From Camarhynchus parvulus (taxonomy: Eukaryota; Chordata; Aves; Passeriformes; Thraupidae): 64,000 nucleotides of DNA. The first letter of the stretch is position 1; the number at the start of each line of letters is the position of its first letter. Location of the stretch: assembly GCF_901933205.1 (NCBI RefSeq), contig NC_044584.1:15107001-15171000 (forward strand). Direction: 5' to 3'. Under the pieces are notes generated by a model that did not search any database, had not been told where the DNA came from, and saw only the letters and a program-made list of their open reading frames with translations. The position numbers and the translations under genes are program-made. Shown piece after piece: positions 62,001-64,000 of this stretch.

Positions 62001-64000
62001 AGAATGCTGATGATTTGCCCCACAGAAGAGAGGTCTTCAAGTAATTTCCAACCTTATAGGAAAGCAGCTTTCCCCTTTCAAGTAAAACAAAGTTTTCAGG
62101 TCAGTCCATCCAACTCAGGTTTGTACAAAGTTAGTCCTGCTGCAGTTTAAATCTTACTCAGCTGCCTTCTGGCTTACTCCAGTGATTCCCCAGAGTTGTG
62201 GGAATAAAGTGAGTAAAATTTTTTGTAGATCCTAAAACTGAGGATTTCAAAAGCCTGAAGGTCTTCAATGGACACACTATTAATTGCCAACTGACCACTT
62301 GGTGATAACCATTTTTCAAGATACCTGTACATGACTCTGTTCAGGGTTTATTTTTAGACTACCAGATTCTAGAAGGTTTTGGGTACAATACACCAAGAAT
62401 ATGAAACCAATCCCAGACAGCAAAAATAAAAATCAGAGCAAACGTGACTGAGCACAACAATAATAAAGATTGCATGGTGATGGATCAGAACATACAATAC
62501 CCTGGGCAAGATCTTCCTGGATTTTTTTAGAAGAACAAGCTGTTCCTTTTGAATAGAACATTCAATACATTCCCTGCAAAATTTGTGGGATTCGTGGAAT
62601 ATGTCCTGCATCTCCAATGTGTCTGCAGAGCCTCTGAAATGTTTTTCATGGTTAAATCCCTAGTGCCAGACACCTCAACTAATCAGATCATCACTTCCTA
62701 GAGTGCCTATTTCTGGAAATCAGAACAATTCTCTGTCTCTGAAATGCCAAGCTCCTCTCTCAGATGTTATGCCTCCTACTAAAACAAACAGATACATTTA
62801 CGGCAGACATTACTGAAATACAGCAGAGACACCAAAACCCAGAAAGATTTAAAAACATGATTTAAAACTAAAATCCATTTTGAGAAGACAAAACCACACA
62901 GTCTAAGTGTCCTTTTCTTATTTCAGCTTTTTTAAGACAGTAGATGCCATGTATAATACAGATTTTTGGTTCTGTGCTGTTGATGGAATTTAAGAAAACA
63001 AAAAACTCAGAAAGCCAAGAAATTCTTTAGATCTGAAATTCTGGGAAACTTACCAGATGGATGCCTTAGTGTGTGAGAGAAATATTCTGACTATAAATGT
63101 TGTCACTTGAGAGTTGCCTCAAAATGAAAGTTTAGAAGCAATTGAATGCCTCTGCTTCCCTCTCCCAATCTATGCTTCCAAAAAATAATCAAGGACTTAC
63201 CAGACCCCATGATCCCAAGGACAGTGGATTATTTCAAGAGTGGTGAATGCCTAGAAGCATAAACTCTTTTATTGTCAAGTGACTTAAAATAATGGGCAAC
63301 AAATAAAACCAGAGAAGATCTGGATTGAGCAGGAGCAGATTCTCTTACATGATAAAGGCCAATATTCACTAAAAATGTGAGAGAGTAAGATTCTCAGCTA
63401 GCAACAATGAATTTCACAGTGAGAGAAGTGTAGGAGCAGTCTAAAACCCAGAGTCACAGGCATGGCTTGGCTGCTGTGTAACCTTAGGCTGGCGTTTTGG
63501 AAGTGTACATGGCAAAGAATGCAATATTCCTTGCCCTGACAAAGGTGCAAAACTTTAAATTCTTCTGCTTAGCTCCCAGAAGATTTCTCAAAAATCAGTC
63601 AGAGCAACCAATGCCCAAGTTCCAGGGCAGGCTGGCTGCTGATAGCAGCTCCAGAGGCACTGCAAGGAGCTCAGGGTCGCCAGGGAGAGTGAATGTGCCT
63701 CAAACAGGACACCAGGAACATCCAGGATAGTGCTGGAGGCCTCCCCAGTCCCCAGAGCACTTTGCAATCAGGAGTGAGACGAGGCAGTTTAAAGATACAT
63801 AACCTTCTCTTCCGCTGGGCTTTCAGTCCTTCCAGCACAGGACTGAGCCAAGCCTGTTCAGTTCACAGTTCAGTGTTTAATTCATGTCTCCCTCCAGACA
63901 AACTGTTACTTTAGCAAGCCATTCTTGCAACTTCTAAATAGATTTAAAGGCACCTCAGCCATATAGTCTGAAAATTAATAAGCGAGTTCAGGCAAAATCC
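59026..64000. other. Unique noncoding DNA
   Basis: No gene, RNA or transposon recognised. 61210-61540 is somewhat GC-richer with frames to 102 codons and no domain. A CTCTCTCTCTCT run lies at about 60972-60983. The interval runs to the end of the window. Confidence 0.6.

Overview
This window reads as vertebrate, specifically avian (probably songbird), nuclear DNA with no protein-coding gene that I can recognise. The avian call rests on CR1 retrotransposon remains. The clearest is a 5'-truncated CR1 tail at 45711-45978, whose sequence is of the kind that is abundant in passerine genomes. A second CR1 3' end lies at 18310-18537, and a CR1 reverse-transcriptase fragment lies on the minus strand at 22350-22580. 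Base composition is mostly AT-rich, CpG is strongly depleted, open frames are short and random, and interspersed repeats are sparse. That is the usual look of a bird macrochromosome gene desert or very large intron. I found no rRNA, tRNA, CRISPR, operon or bacterial-type signals.

Layout. 1-8500 is AT-rich unique DNA with one notable stem-loop (2131-2171). 8510-8960 is a small CpG-richer patch carrying an exact EGR1-type site next to a CTCF-like core. 11969-12762 is the most striking object: a minisatellite of 19 units with a 42-bp period. Because 42 is a multiple of three, it creates long but almost certainly meaningless open frames on both strands. 18-23 kb holds CR1 debris. 30.6-31.2 kb holds a cluster of palindromes and short duplications, including a perfect 13+1+13 palindrome. 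31.2-45.7 kb is unique AT-rich DNA with small duplications. 45.7-48.5 kb holds the young-looking CR1, a decayed LINE reverse-transcriptase relic and an A/C-rich degenerate repeat. 54160-54700 is the best promoter-like or CpG-island-like interval. The remainder to 64000 is unique noncoding DNA.

No genes are seen to work together here. Any function would be regulatory (the two CpG patches, possible conserved noncoding elements) or structural (minisatellite, palindromes). No previously undescribed gene system is evident from the sequence alone. The items most worth a second look are the minisatellite, the palindrome cluster at 30.7-31.2 kb, the two CpG patches and the old LINE relic.
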